Source: a bacterium
Lineage (GTDB): Bacteria > Actinomycetota > Aquicultoria > Aquicultorales > Aquicultoraceae
Assembly: GCA_902810715.1 (NCBI GenBank)
Contig: CADDYS010000014.1
Span: 1-34,011, forward strand
Length of the DNA: 34,011 nt
Reading direction: 5' to 3'
A model generated the notes under the pieces. The model had not been told where the DNA came from. It searched no databases and was given only the letters and a program-made list of their open reading frames with translations. The position numbers were made by a program, and so were the translations under genes. Positions 33,514 to 34,011 of the stretch are shown piece after piece (the stretch's first letter is position 1; each line of letters opens with the position of its first letter).

Positions 33514-33804
33514 CTAATATCTACGTCCGCCGCCAAAGGCTCGTCTTCTGCCTTCACGGCGCTCTTGCGGTTTTGCTTCGCTAACCTTAATATTGCGCCC
33601 ATCAAGCTCGCTTCCGTTAAGGGCAAGCATTGCTTGTTTTGCTTCACCTGCATTTGGCATCTCAATAAATCCGAAGCCTTTGCTACGACCGGTATCTCTA
33701 TCGGTGATAACGTTGACCGATGTAACTTCTCCGTACTGCCCAAAAAGTTTCTTGAGAGCATCCTCGCTTGTCTCATAAGCTAGGTTGCCTACATAAAGTC
33801 TCAT
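33514..33804 (-). CDS. Single-RRM RNA-binding protein
   Basis: The 96-residue protein is one RNA-recognition motif with RNP2 LYVGNL (residues 3-8) and RNP1 KGFGFIEM (near 43-50). A short Arg/Gly-rich tail follows (ERREGRRRAFGGGRRY). Small RRM proteins of this type occur in cyanobacteria and various other bacteria; the RNA target is unknown. The start is ATG 33804, with AAAGGGGAG about eight bases upstream on the minus strand. A longer frame back to 33876 crosses this site and is not used. It faces the rimM operon and ends near the tRNA gene. Confidence 0.88.
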   Translation of the reverse strand: MRLYVGNLAYETSEDALKKLFGQYGEVTSVNVITDRDTGRSKGFGFIEMPNAGEAKQAMLALNGSELDGRNIKVSEAKPQERREGRRRAFGGGRRY

Positions 33805-33866
33805 GTCTTTTGTCTCCCCTTTCAACATTATTGTTCCCATTAATTTGGATTTACACTCACAAGCAT

Positions 33867-33892
33867 AAAAGACCACCCTCGGGTGGTCTTTT
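33867..33892. terminator. Bidirectional intrinsic terminator beside the IS insertion
   Basis: AAAAGACCACCC (33867-33878) pairs perfectly with GGGTGGTCTTTT (33881-33892) around the loop TC, with T tails on both strands. On the minus strand it would end transcription from beyond the window before the RRM gene. The IS end begins inside the + strand T-tract. Confidence 0.8.
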
Positions 33893-34011
33893 AATGTCCA
33901 TTTCGGGGATTGGGAGAAAATCCCTCGCCTTTAGGCGAAGACTTTAGTATGCTTGCGGCATGGAGCACTATAGAAGATCAAGCCATACCGTATATGACAT
34001 AAAGTATCACC
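33889..34011 (+). mobile_element. IS200/IS605-family element, left end (partial, runs off the window)
   Basis: This is the perfect reverse complement of 5-127. Hairpin arms are GGGATT (33906-33911) with AATCCC (33919-33924), and TCGCCT-TT-AGGCGA (33925-33938). The tnpA start follows at 33960. The shared sequence starts with TTTTAAT, which probably includes the target bases recognised by the transposase. The window stops inside the element. Confidence 0.85.
33960..34011 (+). CDS. tnpA: IS200/IS605 TnpA (Y1 transposase), N-terminal fragment
   Basis: ATG 33960 opens a frame reading MEHYRRSSHTVYDIKYH before the window ends. It is identical to the fragment at 1-56 on the opposite strand. It is a partial gene because the sequence stops, so there is no evidence that it is broken in the genome. 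Confidence 0.8.
   Translation, partial: MEHYRRSSHTVYDIKYH

Noticed and set aside
33294-33584. 96-residue open frame on the + strand after rimM
   Set aside because: It runs through the complete tRNA-Ala gene and has no family match or ribosome binding site.

Overview
The window looks like one contig of chromosomal housekeeping genes from a deep-branching, probably anaerobic actinobacterium-like lineage. The evidence is gene order: recG-rsmD-coaD-(SepIVA/DivIVA-like)-DUF177, then rpmF, plsX, rnc, smc, ftsY, ffh, rpsP, khpA and rimM, all on the + strand. A SepIVA-like coiled-coil gene between coaD and the DUF177 gene is an actinobacterial signature. An AhbD-like radical SAM protein and an ADP-forming acyl-CoA synthetase suggest anaerobic life. 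The lineage is inferred from synteny and protein motifs only.

Layout. Both ends (1-127 and 33889-34011) are the same 123-bp sequence in opposite orientation. It is the left end of an IS200/IS605-family element and encodes the first residues of a Y1 TnpA transposase reading outwards. On the left the element cuts through a proton-pumping P-type ATPase gene, leaving only its C-terminal membrane part (115-669). On the right it sits against a terminator hairpin. Positions 688-7617 hold fatty acid kinase genes (fakA with an apparent -1 frameshift, and fakB), recG, rsmD, coaD, a septation-type coiled-coil gene and DUF177. Positions 7790-12127 are an accessory block between DUF177 and its usual partner rpmF: an AhbD-like radical SAM enzyme, a PAS-GAF-PP2C phosphatase, a lytic-transglycosylase-like protein and an unknown minus-strand gene. 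rpmF (12413-12592) is followed by an ADP-forming acyl-CoA synthetase and a BioD-like/DRTGG protein. A 505-bp gene-free stretch with hairpin repeats and a MITE-like element comes next.

Positions 16300-23548 form a compact type II fatty acid synthesis operon, plsX-fabH-fabK-fabD-fabG-acpP-(fabK-like)-fabF, running into rnc, smc and ftsY. FakA/FakB upstream would supply acyl-phosphate from free fatty acids, and PlsX would interconvert acyl-ACP and acyl-phosphate, so both routes to phospholipid precursors are represented. After a TPR protein and a membrane protein, a strong promoter opens ffh-rpsP-khpA-rimM. The expected trmD-rplS are missing; tRNA-Ala(CGC) and a minus-strand RRM protein follow instead.

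The most interesting non-coding signals are GTAG-headed double-hairpin repeats (REP/BIME-like) at 12249-12320, 15869-15894 and 19275-19322, including a perfect 48-bp inverted copy; the A_AAA_AAC slippery heptamer exactly at the fakA frameshift; and the inverted IS ends. I see no CRISPR array, prophage or clear new defence system.
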